This document shows, piece by piece, positions 11,731 to 22,245 of a DNA stretch of 64,000 bases. Both the position numbers and the translations under genes were made by a program. The stretch spans positions 4,960,001-5,024,000 of the forward strand of contig JAGYVD010000001.1 of the NCBI GenBank assembly GCA_021209875.1, in the 5' to 3' direction. Positions within the stretch are counted from its first letter, which is position 1; each line of letters opens with the position of its first letter. This DNA is from Rosellinia necatrix (lineage: Eukaryota > Ascomycota > Sordariomycetes > Xylariales > Xylariaceae). Below the pieces are notes generated by a model. It did no database searches, was not told where the DNA came from, and worked only from the letters and a program-made list of their open reading frames with translations.

Positions 11731-12429
11731 GTGAAGGCTAGACATGTATAGGTGGTAGTGGTATGTAATACCTCCCCTAGATAATACCTCCCCCAGGACG
11801 CGGCACAAGGCGACGACGGAGAGAGGCGCACGCAATGAAGCCGCAATGAAGCCGCCAACACTATCCATGCGTCGGGCACGTGGAATGCAATTGGGCGCGT
11901 GAGATGAGGCGTTTGTACGTCTGCATCTATGGATTCGGGTTGGGCGTGGGTAGGGTGATGGTAGGGTGCTGGTAGGGTGTCGGAAGGGTGACAAAAAATA
12001 CTGTGAGCTCGGGAGATGCTCGAGGCCGATGGCTGGGATCTTGCAAGATTTGGGCTTGGGATTTATGAGGTCAGTTCCAAATGCCCAGCCAACCATTCCG
12101 CAGCTGTGCTGTTGAGCTGCTAGAAACTGTCCCGCTGATGAGCTTTCCCATTGAAGCTTAGCATAGGTAGCTGAAGGCACTTGGGTTTTGCTTCTTTTTG
12201 GTCTAGCTTCTTCCCAGCAGCCCGCTAGTGTGCAACTACCTAAGTCGTGCTAGGTTAGGTCGATATCGGTACCTATTTATTTATGTGACCAATGACCTGG
12301 GCAGACCTGGAGAAGCCTGCCTGTGGAATAACCAGCGGTTCTCAACTGGTCAAATAGTCTGCCAGTCCGGCAGCTTCATCACACAAGGCACGTCAAATCA
12401 GGGTGTACAGAAGTTAGAAACTACATATC

Positions 12430-12550
12430 TAAGTACCTAGGCAGGTATGGAGACCTTACTCGATCCCTGGGTATCTAGTAGGTACTTACTCAGGTTAGAT
12501 ACCTAGGTACTTAAGCAACCTAAGTTACCCACCTACCTAGGTAGGTATCT
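12430..12550. repeat. Cluster of TACCTAGGTAGGTA-like motifs
   Basis: At least six overlapping or closely spaced copies of the palindromic core CCTAGG or its TAGGTA/TACCTA halves are visible. Related copies occur near 5201, 12935, 18797, 25135, 30628, 40080, 45317, 45518, 47664, 47930, 50765 and 60255-60350, almost always outside exons. The family is dispersed and has no coding capacity. Confidence 0.75.
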
Positions 12551-12668
12551 ACTACGACTCGATCCTAACATCTATCACCTATCCACAACACAGATTTACC
12601 GGTCTCATGTTTATTTATACCCGGCTTCACTAAGAGCTCCCAAGTAGTAATAAGACTAATCCACAGGT

Positions 12669-14110
12669 ATGGCCTCGCAACTAGACTGGAGAGCGTCGCT
12701 CACCTCGAGCAGTCGCTATGACAACATACAAGCCATGTTAGTCCGTCCAATTCATCGCCCCCGGCCTTCACGAGAGCCCGTTGCTCATGGTCCAATTTAG
12801 AAAAAATGCGCTCCAGCAGCTTGGTATCCCAGCTGCTAGCGCGCAGAAGGATGCCTTTTCCATCGAGACCGAGGCTTATAAATCGTCCCTAACACTCGTA
12901 AGGCGGCTAGTTTCTTTCATAAAAACACCTAACCTACCTAGGTACTTACTTAGTTGTGGTCAAATTTCTTGGCCGGCCTCAAACATCAAACATCCTGACT
13001 TATACTCAATGTTCCTCTGCGCTCTATATACGAGTCGCGCTAACTCTGGAGCAGAACGATTATGAGGCAGCATGTCGAATTACGACGCAGCCAAATTCCC
13101 CCGGATCACTTGAACAGACCGGGGAATTTCTTACCGCGCACGATGCATCAGACTCCGCAGTCGTTACAATAGGACCCTATCAAGACTGTCAATACATCGG
13201 CGACGGAGTCACTTCCGAGGTCTACAGGTGCAAAACAGTCGCGCTGAAGGTCATCGTGCAGGACCGGAACATTGAGCCACATGACCCATTCCGGGAGGCC
13301 AAAATCCTCAAGCTCCTGCAGCCGCCATGCATCCCATTACTCGACACTTTTAGAGACCAGGAGCAACGCTTTGTTCTCTCCTTCCCGTATATGCCGCTCA
13401 GCCTCGAAAACCTGATCGCGCGCGGCCCTATTCCCCGGGATCGGGCCATTAGGCACTTCAGGGATCTCTTCGTTGCCCTTCAGCACCTACATAGTCAAGG
13501 AATAATACATCGTGACATAAAGCCCTCTGCCGTCTTACTTAAGTCACCCGATGGGCCCGCCTACCTTTCCGATTTTGGGACGGCATGGCACCCCGGGCTG
13601 TCGGCCTACACAGAACCCGCAAATCAGAAAATTTTGGATATTGGCACAGGTCCGTATCGTTCCCCGGAAGCGTTGTTCGGGGATAGGGCATATGATACGG
13701 GCGTCGATATGTGGGCAGCTGGCGCCATGCTCGCTGAATGCTGTCGTACACCCCCCAGAACGCTCTTTGAGTCGCGACCCGCTCACGAAGACGGAAATCA
13801 GCTTGGTTTAATTCTCAGTATTTTCAAGACTATTGGAAGTCCGACGCGTGATTCCTGGCCAGAAGCGATGCGTTTCAAAACACCGCCCTTCGATATGTAT
13901 CGAAGTTTTGAAGGACAGAAATGGGAAGATCTATTACCAGATATCGAACTTGAATTCCGTGATATTATCATATCACTCGTCAAGTACAGTGGTGCTTCAA
14001 GGGCCTCTGCGTCTCAGGTATATTGTTATTAAGTCATGCTTTCACAACCTTAAAACGCTAATTTTTCTCAGGTATTGCATTGCCAATGTTTCTCGAATCC
14101 GAGTAGCTAG
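12669..14110 (+). CDS. CDK-family protein kinase (Csk1-like)
   Basis: Serine/threonine kinase most like fungal Csk1-type CDK-activating kinases. Four exons fit: 12669-12736, 12801-12897, 13055-14017 and 14072-14110, total 388 residues. A 90-residue N-terminal region with no recognised domain precedes the kinase. Visible are a glycine loop GDGVTSEVY, Lys120 in VALKVI, a REAKIL helix C without a true PSTAIRE, Asp209 in HRDIKPSAV, Asp228 in SDFG, a GTGPYRSPEALFG activation segment and the CMGC-type insert after WPEAM. All catalytic residues are present. The last exon gives ASQVLHCQCF, the usual end of the C-lobe. The first-exon ATG is supported by clean phases, but exons 1-2 rest on splice logic alone. 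A 13052 acceptor is equally in frame. It converges with the sulfotransferase-like gene, 233 bases away. Confidence 0.85.
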
Positions 14111-14343
14111 GCTATCTTCTCCTAAACCCCGCCACAATTCCATCCCCTTGGAAACTTCGACAGCATAATTTGGAAAGGCCGCTAGAGAAGAACGAGAACT
14201 CCATGAAAACTTTCGCGTCCACGCTCACCGATACAAGAATCGTCCCGGGCAATCTTATCTTAGAGGTTAACCGCCGATATTTTTTTACTGTCAACAGTCT
14301 AAGCCCGTAACAGTCTCAATCGTTGGTAACCACGGATATGTTC

Positions 14344-15559
14344 CTACGCTAGTAACGGGAAGAAACTCTTCCTGGCGTACCATATACCAGCCGCTGCAAC
14401 AGCCACAATAGTGGTCACGCTTGCAAACCCCTTGGCAAAGGCGGCCCGAAATTTGGGGCCAACTATTGAATTAAATTCCTCAGGCGTGTTCAAGGATGGC
14501 CATGGCGTGTTCGGGATGGGAATACCCAAATATGGGCACACTTCCTTCCACTACGATACCAAGGTTAGTGCTCGCTCTAATTAGAATAAGGTTCGACTCC
14601 AACATTCGCGGTCCAAAATCAATGATAATCATCACTTGATATGAAAGTCTAAGGGTAAATGGTACTCACTCCGAACCCATCCTCCAATCTGCATACCTTC
14701 AACTGCTCCGGGGGTACAAGCCGCTTCACATCAGCAATGCTAACTCGGTGTTAGCCAGGATGATGATATGTCGACGTATCCCAATTAGTACCTACTAGGT
14801 CTTGTAATTCTCAACAAGGGCCTCACGGCCTTTGTCCGATGCACCGAAGCCATTGGTGCAGTAGTCTACCATCTCATTGCCGAAATTGGCCATATGGAAC
14901 GCAAAGCCATCAAAGTGCTTGAAAATCGGCATTGGGAACCGCCGAAGGTTCGTGGCCGCCGCACCGGCTGTGTTCAAGAAAGATTTCGCCCATTTCTCAG
15001 GGTCTCTCTCCGTCAAGAGGAATTTCGCATCCGGGTAGGCCTTCAGTGTCGACCGGAGCATAAAAAATGGCATTTCTATGATGATCTTGGGACAGTGAGC
15101 AAGGTATATATATCCACATTTTGGTGTAGGGTTCTTACATCATAGTCTGCAAACCACTTGTCAAATTCCTCCTTGCCATCTAGAGTTCCAAGCAGTGAGC
15201 TTTTGAAGCCTTTGGAGTGCATCGTTGATTTCGTCATATTCCGTGCATAATATGAGAACGGTTCATATACTCACAAGGTGTTCCTTCATGGTAGAGCTCA
15301 GCCTTCATACCATCCGCTATGATCTTCAGTGTAGCGGGACCGGAAGTTACCACCTCTTCCATATGGTACGGCTTGTAACCAAGCTGCTTGAGGGCTCTGT
15401 AGAGGCCATGAGTCCCGGATCTGTAGGCCTGGTCAAATAACCCCTACATATAACCAACATTGTATAGTAGTGGGCTGCTCACCTTGGGGCGCTCAAGACA
15501 ACCAGCTTCTTCGGTCTTACATGCGTTGGGATTGGGAGGGTGTCAATTTGGCGAGACAT
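14344..15559 (-). CDS. Sulfotransferase-family P-loop protein with C-terminal membrane segment
   Basis: Member of the fungal group often named NAD-dependent epimerase/dehydratase in databases but with a sulfotransferase fold. Six exons fit with clean phases: 15559-15483, 15420-15275, 15209-15139, 15085-14796, 14739-14670 and 14550-14344, giving 286 residues. The phosphosulfate-binding P-loop reads VLSAPRSGTHGL near residue 22. The second nucleotide-contact region reads FLLTERDPEKWAKSF. The C-terminal part has PYLGIPIPNTPWP, typical of the family, and ends with a predicted transmembrane helix (VTTIVAVAAAGIWYARK), suggesting membrane anchoring. In the fourth exon an apparent TAG at the end is avoided by a GTAGGT donor, which also restores the expected YIADVKRL sequence. 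Substrate unknown; no recognisable biosynthetic neighbours. Confidence 0.87.
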
Positions 15560-15663
15560 TTTAGCAGCACTGTGCCCTATTTGAACTGAATTGGAGAATG
15601 TGAAGAATGGCGTGCGATTGCGTGCGAGATGCAGCTTGGGGAAATACCGGGAGGTTGGCTGGG

Positions 15664-15673
15664 TATATATATT
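15664..15673 (-). promoter_or_regulatory. TATA element of the sulfotransferase-like gene
   Basis: On the minus strand an ATATATATAC sequence lies about 105-115 bases upstream of the start codon at 15559, a usual distance for a fungal TATA box. Position and sequence are the only evidence. Confidence 0.45.
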
Positions 15674-17623
15674 CCAGCTCAGCCCCATCTTCAACGCAAA
15701 AACAACTACCTACCATTTAGCCTACACACTCCAGCCTGCGCACTCCAGTCCACACACCCGAAACCGGTCCTATCGGACTATTCCACCCAAGATCATATCG
15801 ACAACCATAACGATAATACCGCAGTAATGTGCTCGTTGACGCTATGCTCGGTAAGGTCAGTCACCGACAAGCCGTCGATCGCTTGCCCCTGGCAACATGA
15901 GCAGAAGCTCGTTTAACGTCGTCCATATGCGATATAAGACAGCTCTCGGCACCGAAATCACGAGGGATCACCTTCCAAACCGCTGGAGCCGTGGGATTGA
16001 ATACTCCATGCATACGTGCCACAACTCTTGGCAAGCCAAAGGCGCTTGTTGGAGCCTACATACGAGTATGGCCACACGGATCTTGGTACGCAGCTACGGA
16101 CTTCGCAACGAATGAACGAGTTCACTCTGCTATTAAAAAAACAGAAGCCGGGTCGGACTCCGTATGACGTGATGGGAGGGACACTAAGCTGACTCGTCGT
16201 CGTCACTGAACGGGAAAAAATTAGGCAAGATGATCCGTAAAACGGACTTCAGCCATATATCCCCGCAGACCCGGATCCGCGATTACAAATATCTAAATAT
16301 TACGAGTGACACGAAGAACTGTTTTCGTGTGTGACGTGCGGGCGGCGCACAACGCCCTACTGCCCTACCGTCCGACGTATGGCTATTGGTGTGTAAGAGA
16401 GCTTAGCGCGAAGATACCGGCGCTGGAAACCAGCGACGAGCCGAAAACTAAGTGTTTTTTTTTTTGAGGTGTGATGGTCGACGGAATATAGGCCCCTTCC
16501 GAAAATTATTCCTCCTGCCATAAAGTAGTCGATTACCACCAGTCTACAATTCGGTCCGTCCTCTCCCTGCGTGGCGGGGTTGCATGGCCGTGGCATCAGC
16601 GGTGAATCCAGCTAGCGAGAATTGATGCTGCGTGATGTTCACGGGTTCACGGACTCCTGCATGCGCAGGCTCCTTATTCGGTGGCCTAGGTGAGACCCCG
16701 GAAAGGTGTCTACCTATCAGGCGTCTATCTGTATGCACTTCCCCAGAGACCTGAATCTGTCCGAGACTACTACCTGATCCGCCCTAGACGCCGATCGGGG
16801 CCAGCTCAACGAGCAGCTCGGAAACCCATGTGCCAATCGAGGTGTGGCATATCGGAAGATGTGATATGCTATTAATACCACATCGGCATACCAAACCCAT
16901 CCATCAACAACGGGGTGTTGTAAAACAAACGCCAAGGCCTGGCTACACAGATGTTAATTGAGTATCTTGGCACGCGTCTGCTTAGCACTATGGAACAGTT
17001 TGACAACACTCATAGATGGGACAACAGCGTTCTGGACGCTTCGGCTCAGTGTCACCATGTTGCAGGTTACATACCGTCTTTTCGAAGGCATGGATTATTA
17101 GGATACCCGATACCAATTCTCTGTCTATCACAGATTCACAGTATATAGCGTGTGAGGAGGCTGCGCAAAACAAAGAGTCAACCTATGTGGCATAAGCTCT
17201 GCGTAGCTAAGCCAGAACCATCTGCCACAGCTCACAAAGGCTCTGTTATCAATGCTATGAAGACGTATTTTCAATCAGCCATTGCTCACATAATGCCATT
17301 GCTTAATTCAATACATACACGTTTGCTTGTCACAGATCAATCCCTACTCTTTGTTCCCCTCTATTTCACATTATGGAATTCAGAATAGGTATATATCTTA
17401 CAGAGATGCTGTTTTGCAGACAAGGGGAGCGGAGCGAAATATTGCTTTCCAATATATTCGGCTCCCGCCCTAGAACTACTCGTCCATTGGTCCTATCCGT
17501 CATATGGGCCGAAACCAGTGACAGTAAAGAAGTATTTTCAATTCAGACGATCCGCTTTTGTAGACAGATAAATATTTCTCTCATTGAGGCCAGGCAAGGC
17601 TCGACACGACACTCGTACAAACA
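15674..17623. other. Gene-free region
   Basis: About 1.9 kb without a credible gene. Short open frames occur on both strands but none carries motifs, splice structure or family resemblance. A short T tract lies near 16453. I see no RNA gene or intact mobile element. Confidence 0.45.
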
Positions 17624-18700
17624 ATGCTACGCTCTAGCCCAGAAACTCGAAAGAGGAAGCTCGAGAAAGCCGGCGATACCGAACAAGTCAACATCGCACC
17701 CCAGTTACGGCACCGCCAGAAGCACCTCATACAGAGTCCACATTCCCCTCAGCGCCGTGAGCGAATATGTGTCCCGCAGGTGTCCTCTTCGCTCAATCAA
17801 GAGACTGACTCTCGTGCTAGCGATACTACCCCGTTTCCGAGCCGGAGCCCAAACCCCCATCACGAGGCTCCTCTCGATCCGAACCTGGCCGATCACCACC
17901 CTCCGCTGACCCCAGTGCCTGTATGCGATGATACTACGCAGCCATGCCGAAGCGCGAACCCAACGAACGACCCGTCCCCCGACCATGACATGCCGGATGC
18001 GAGCAGCCTCCGCCCCCCCTCGGGGGGCACCGAGAGCACCTGGGACTCCTCCCTGGGGAAGTGGCGGCAGCCAGGGGCCAACAGCCTGAACTCGGTGCGG
18101 TTCCCGGACCCGCTCGTCCTCTCGGACACGATGCCGGCCGAGGTGCTCGCGCTCCCCGCGTTCCTGTTCCGCCCGCGGCCGCCCCCCGCGGCGCTGTCGG
18201 CGGCGGTCCTGTCGCTGCGCTTCGGGACCGTCCTGCGGCGCTACAACCGGCTGGCGAAGCTCGTCGACGACTACCAGCGCTGGCACGGGCGCGCCGTCTT
18301 CGCCTTCTGGGCGCCCGCGGACCTCGCGCGCGTCTCGCTCGAGGGCGGGGATGGCGGGGATGGCGGAGATGGCGAGGGAGAGGGAGCGGGCGGTCCGCTA
18401 TCCGACGCGTTCCACGAGGACCGCCCGTCCGTGCCGCCGCGGGTCCTCGACGCGCGCTTCGGCGCCGTCCTGCTCGCCGCACCGCTGCTCTCGCACCTCA
18501 TCGAGCGCTACCACAACGACCTCGGCTACGACTACTTCGCCTTCTGCCGCTGGGACCCGCGCGGGCCCTCCGCGCGCGATCCCGAGGTCGAAGACGAAGA
18601 TGACGACGACAGTGATTATGAGGATAATGGCTGCTCGGAGGAGGCGGGAGAGCGTGTGATTGATGCTGGCGAAGTTGATACACGGCCGGTGCCGTCGTGA
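17624..18700 (+). CDS. Protein of unknown function with acidic tail
   Basis: I do not recognise this 358-codon protein. The first 130 residues are basic then Ser/Pro/Asp/His-rich and probably disordered. From about 165 a more ordered, hydrophobic part begins (SVRFPDPLVLSDTMPAEVLALP), rich in Ala, Leu, Arg and Pro, with a Gly-rich GGDGGDGGDGEGEG insert near 245 and a DARFGAVLLAAPLLSHLIERY helix-like segment. The tail is strongly acidic (EDEDDDDSDYEDN). There is no signal peptide or membrane helix. The first third has ordinary base composition whereas the rest is extremely GC-rich, so the start could lie further in, for example at Met123 (HDMPDAS). The long uninterrupted frame and GC-rich codon use support a real gene. 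Confidence 0.55.
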   Translation: MLRSSPETRKRKLEKAGDTEQVNIAPQLRHRQKHLIQSPHSPQRRERICVPQVSSSLNQETDSRASDTTPFPSRSPNPHHEAPLDPNLADHHPPLTPVPVCDDTTQPCRSANPTNDPSPDHDMPDASSLRPPSGGTESTWDSSLGKWRQPGANSLNSVRFPDPLVLSDTMPAEVLALPAFLFRPRPPPAALSAAVLSLRFGTVLRRYNRLAKLVDDYQRWHGRAVFAFWAPADLARVSLEGGDGGDGGDGEGEGAGGPLSDAFHEDRPSVPPRVLDARFGAVLLAAPLLSHLIERYHNDLGYDYFAFCRWDPRGPSARDPEVEDEDDDDSDYEDNGCSEEAGERVIDAGEVDTRPVPS

Positions 18701-20393
18701 TTAGGTTTCGGCAAGCCACGTGTCTCAGATAAGTAATTCACAACGGCCTTTGCGGCGGCGCAGGGCTACCTGGTAAAGGGTTATATGAAGTATCTAGGTA
18801 GGTTAATGTATATGAGAATTTACCGAAGGCTGCACGGAACTAGTCTTTCTAGGATTAGATGATATCCCTCGTATTACAATAGAGTACATAAATACAGTAA
18901 GTTCTCCACTGAAAGCAGGCCCGTGAAATATACAATAAATAACTTGAAGTGTCGCTAGATGACTATTCCAGTCCTATAAGCTGCCCAAGGTTACTAAGGG
19001 CAATGTGTCGAACATCAGATTCGGAGGCTCTGAGTGACCGTTCCAAGATTTAGGCGGGCTTGAGGAACACTGATCATTACAATGACGAGATGCAAACTCT
19101 TGGGTCAAGGCCGCTCGATGACTTATTGCGCCCTATGAATTCTAACCTTGGTCAGAGCTTGATAGTGCTAAAAGAAGATTTGCTTCGGCGAGCGTAAGTG
19201 ATCATGTATGGTAGCATGTGCGCATGTGCTAGTGACTCGTGGTACTTACCAATGAATAGTGAAATAGGGGTATGGTTCAGAGTATTCCACGGATATTGTC
19301 TTAGGGGATAACGGATAGATAGATAAGCATAGCAAAGCATAGCACTGAAATAACGGCGACACTTATTTAAACAAACATATTGCTGGGTTCGGAATTATGG
19401 TTGCGATTATATTTGCTCACTGATAAGTATCGTGTACAAGTCCGAGGCCGCTGATAGTGCGCGTTTCCGATTGTGAGACGAGTTAATTTTGATGTGTTGT
19501 CTAGAGTTAATAACTCTCTCCCTTCCTCTCCGACAAAGAAATCATTGATAGACTCATAAGCAAATTGAACAATATACGAAGCAGCCCTACCAGATAGGTG
19601 CACGATTTTGGTAAGGCCAGAATTTAGTGTTGGGATTCATCTCTTCAATGTATCGTCGTCGACGGCATCTCTCGGTTCTAAAAAGACGTTATCACACATT
19701 CCAATTCGTCCAGTGATAGAGTCTGCCTGGCAAGGAATATTTATTGAATTGGGTGTAAAAATTCCACGTTATCGTTTGCATGTTTAACAAGGCTTTTATA
19801 TAGCTATCGAGCATTTGGTGTATGGCATCCATTTACTACTATGTCTTTCCCCATCTTATGCATTGAATCTGATAATCAATCCAAACAGACTGAGTATAGG
19901 GGGACCACAGACACTTGCTTTGTCTTTGGCTGTGTGACGGTGTGTACCTTGAGACACCGCGAATTTTGCCACCATGGCCTTGGTCGCATCGAATAGATCG
20001 AAGACAGCCTCTCTTCGATCAGGGGTGTATGTAGATCCCACGGCCCCGAGATGCTGCGATATGTGGAGAATAGTGGAATAATGTAGCAAAGGCTTCTCTG
20101 CGAGTTTTGCAAATTACTAAGCTCCTAGAAAAGGATTCGAAATCTCGAGATGCCCCAACACGATGGCGTTGGATCAACCAGTTCCATTTCATCGCTTGCA
20201 CTTCTCAGAGCTGAACCTGCGCGACCTTAGAAGAATCGCAGGATTGAGTCAGGCTTCGGTACACCGCCTTTGTCGCCATGATATCAGAGTCTCACGGTTC
20301 AGGTTTCGTTGAGCAGTCGGTACATATGCAATGATATCGGCTTACCAATCAGTGTCATCAATGATCTGGCTCTGCATTTACGCAACGCATCGA
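18701..20393. other. Degenerate region between two genes
   Basis: No intact gene. A decayed coding remnant occupies 19150-19715 on the minus strand and is listed separately. Another minus-strand open stretch near 19920-20060 (SQHLGAVGSTYTPDRREA) looks protein-like but I cannot assign it. TAGGTA motifs occur near 18797. Confidence 0.5.
19150..19715 (-). pseudogene. Decayed fragment resembling fungal NACHT/ankyrin NLR-like proteins
   Basis: Reading the minus strand from about 19715, the frame gives a stretch with DAVDDDTLKR, then a TGA near 19646, then SGLTKIVHL, YIVQFAYESINDFF and GNAHYQRPRTCTRYLS, followed by stops and shifts and a segment like YPLRQYPWNTLNH. The order matches what I know of the region following the NACHT domain in fungal NLR-like proteins, where a KRFI..SSKGL motif is followed by VQFIHESVRDFL and then by ankyrin repeats. 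No NACHT P-loop or ankyrin repeats were found around it. It is therefore a short, broken remnant. The family assignment is inference from motif order and needs a profile search. Confidence 0.45.
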
Positions 20394-21089
20394 TCATTCC
20401 TTGAGCGTATCAGTACTGCACCACCAAAGGCGCATCTCCAACACGCAACCTGGCCAGTCATCCTTTTCCGCGACGGCAAAGTCCTGAAGAAGCTTGAAAC
20501 CCTGGCTCTCATAATATCTAAATCAACAGAGGCGTTAGTCAGCAAAAAATAACCCCCTGCTCGAGAAAGACCGAGCTTACCGGACCAACTTCCGGTCATT
20601 ACCCCTCCAACAATCAAGGCAGATGCGATTCAACCCCGCGCTACGGACCTGATCCCTGGCAAAAGCAATGAGGGCCGCGGCAGCGCCTTTCCTCTCCTCT
20701 CCAGCATGGCGATTCGATATCAGATATGCCAGATAGACAAACGGGTCGCCCTCGTCCTGTGCGGGGAGAACGGAGTGAACATATGCAGGCGCCTTTGAAT
20801 CTAGCACCAATCCTGCTACGGGGACGCCGCTACTTGCTTCCGCCACGAAGGCTCGACACCAGTCACTTCCCCATTCTGCATTTTGCTCGCTCCTCTCGAT
20901 CCAAGAGCGCGTTCTCTCAGAGGCTGCAGGGTTTGCTTCTCGGATCGAGTTGGTGCCCCACTGATCGCCGCTGCCCACGGTCGAGAGCCACGAGATTTGG
21001 GAGTCCTGGAAGTCGACGAAGAGCTCGTGGTCTGAGGCTGCTATCGTGGCGGGACGGATTGTAAGGGACGGTGCCGTTGTTGACGACAT
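20394..21089 (-). CDS. GNAT-family N-acetyltransferase
   Basis: Predicted acetyl-CoA-dependent N-acetyltransferase. Two exons fit: 21089-20581 and 20517-20394, with a 63 nt intron, giving 210 residues. The acetyl-CoA-binding motif A is seen in YLISNRHAGEERKGAAAALI, although the usual Q/R-x-x-G-x-G/A loop is slightly divergent, followed by AGLNRICLDCWRGNDRKLV and, across the intron, RYYESQGF, the classic motif B end. Only the second exon completes the fold, so the intron is well supported. The ATG at 21089 follows an A-rich leader. No signal peptide or membrane helix is seen. The substrate is unknown; related fungal proteins are often annotated only by domain. Confidence 0.85.
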
Positions 21090-21166
21090 TTTTTTTTTTT
21101 GCTGTTCGACGTTGGTGTAGAAATAGATCAGATAGATTCTCCACTGTGACTGAAAGGAAGCCGAGT

Positions 21167-21177
21167 GTATATATAGC
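21167..21177 (-). promoter_or_regulatory. TATA element of the acetyltransferase gene
   Basis: A TATATATAC-type sequence on the minus strand lies about 80-90 bases upstream of the start codon at 21089. Confidence 0.45.
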
Positions 21178-22245
21178 AGGCGACCCCTGGTGGGGGTTAG
21201 ATCTGGTATACATAACGCCAAGCGTTGTTAGTTTACTATTACACACAACCTCAATTTACCAGCTCTGATTTTAAGGCAGTGCGGCACCCACACACACAAT
21301 GCTTAAATGAAAGACTTATGCATAGTTACGCTAAGATTGTGACATATCGTTGTCCCGGCGAAATAGTGGCTCTGTTGTGATGGTGATGTCTGTCCATCCC
21401 GACGCCGTGCTAGCAAGGCGCGTGGGGTTGTTTGATGCCAAGGGCATCCAGGAAACAATATGCAGTTTTCGAACTCTAGCATAGAAATAATGCTCTGCAA
21501 TGGTATCAAATATATATAATTCACTCTCTATTTTGGGTCTTGTCACGGAGTAGTTTGCACATATGCCAACATAACCAAAAAGGTGGAACGGTTCCGTTTT
21601 GCCTTCATAGGTTTATATTATAATAAATATCCTTTTTTTTCAAGACTCTTACAACATGAGATTAATATCGCTGTGTCTTTTTACCTCTACTAGACTTACT
21701 GCTGTATGTAAGGTGTTACACATACTCTCTGCTCTGTATCCTAGCTTAGATGTAAAAATCATTTTACTTTACCATGGACTTATACCTGAATGAAATTTGC
21801 CATAGCCGAGCAAATGGTTAGATATATAGATCGTTTACGTCTTTGTCTCGTAGTATCCCATGGCGAGACTTTATACTAGAGAATTAGTATTGTGAATTAA
21901 AACCAGAAAATATGTCAAGAACCATATTACTAATATGGACGTCGTATGTTGTAGGATGAATAGAATTGAGGCTACTGATAGCTAAACCTGAGAAAAGCCC
22001 AGTTGGAACTTTCCTTCATACTTATACATATAGTTTAGTTGTCCACCTTCTGCTTCCTACCTTTAGAATACCGCCTGCTAACGAACAAACAACAAATAAC
22101 CTTGTTTTCCATCAACTTCTAGAAATCCCCCCATTATAAAACAACCCGGCCGGTGCGTGCCACCAGCTACACATGTGATAAAACTTGACCCATTCCCGTT
22201 CGAACTACCTATCCTCGCAGTATGTTCCGGGGGGAAGGGGGCAAC
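21178..22245. other. AT-rich gene-free region
   Basis: About 1 kb of AT-rich sequence, especially 21590-22090, with no open frame of credible coding character. The right end is probably the 3' flank of the secreted-protein gene. Confidence 0.5.

Larger units (their letters stand above)
11610..12668. other. Divergent promoter region, SYP1 / kinase, with repeats
   Basis: Shared upstream region of two divergent genes. It contains a purine (GAR)n run at 11681-11730, about four imperfect copies of a 10-11 bp GGTAGGGTG-like unit at 11946-11991, and a dense group of TACCTAGGTA/TAGGTACTT motifs at 12430-12550. The serine-rich open frame on the minus strand is a translation of the GAR repeat and is not a gene. 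Confidence 0.6.

Noticed and set aside
11638..12180. 180-codon serine-rich open frame on the minus strand
   Set aside because: It is a translation of the GAR repeat and flanking promoter DNA upstream of SYP1, with no other protein character.
14575..14620. GGTTCGACTCC sequence like a tRNA T-loop
   Set aside because: It sits inside a sulfotransferase intron; the flanking bases do not form a T-stem, and no anticodon or acceptor stems are present.
465..18700. Possible secondary-metabolite cluster (reductase, sulfotransferase-like, kinase)
   Set aside because: No backbone synthase, transporter or cluster regulator is present, and the intervening genes are housekeeping.
19856..20201. Minus-strand open frame with SQHLGAVGSTYTPDRREA
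   Set aside because: It looks protein-like but is short, has no clear start or splice partner, and I could not connect it to a family. It may be further debris near the NLR-like remnant.
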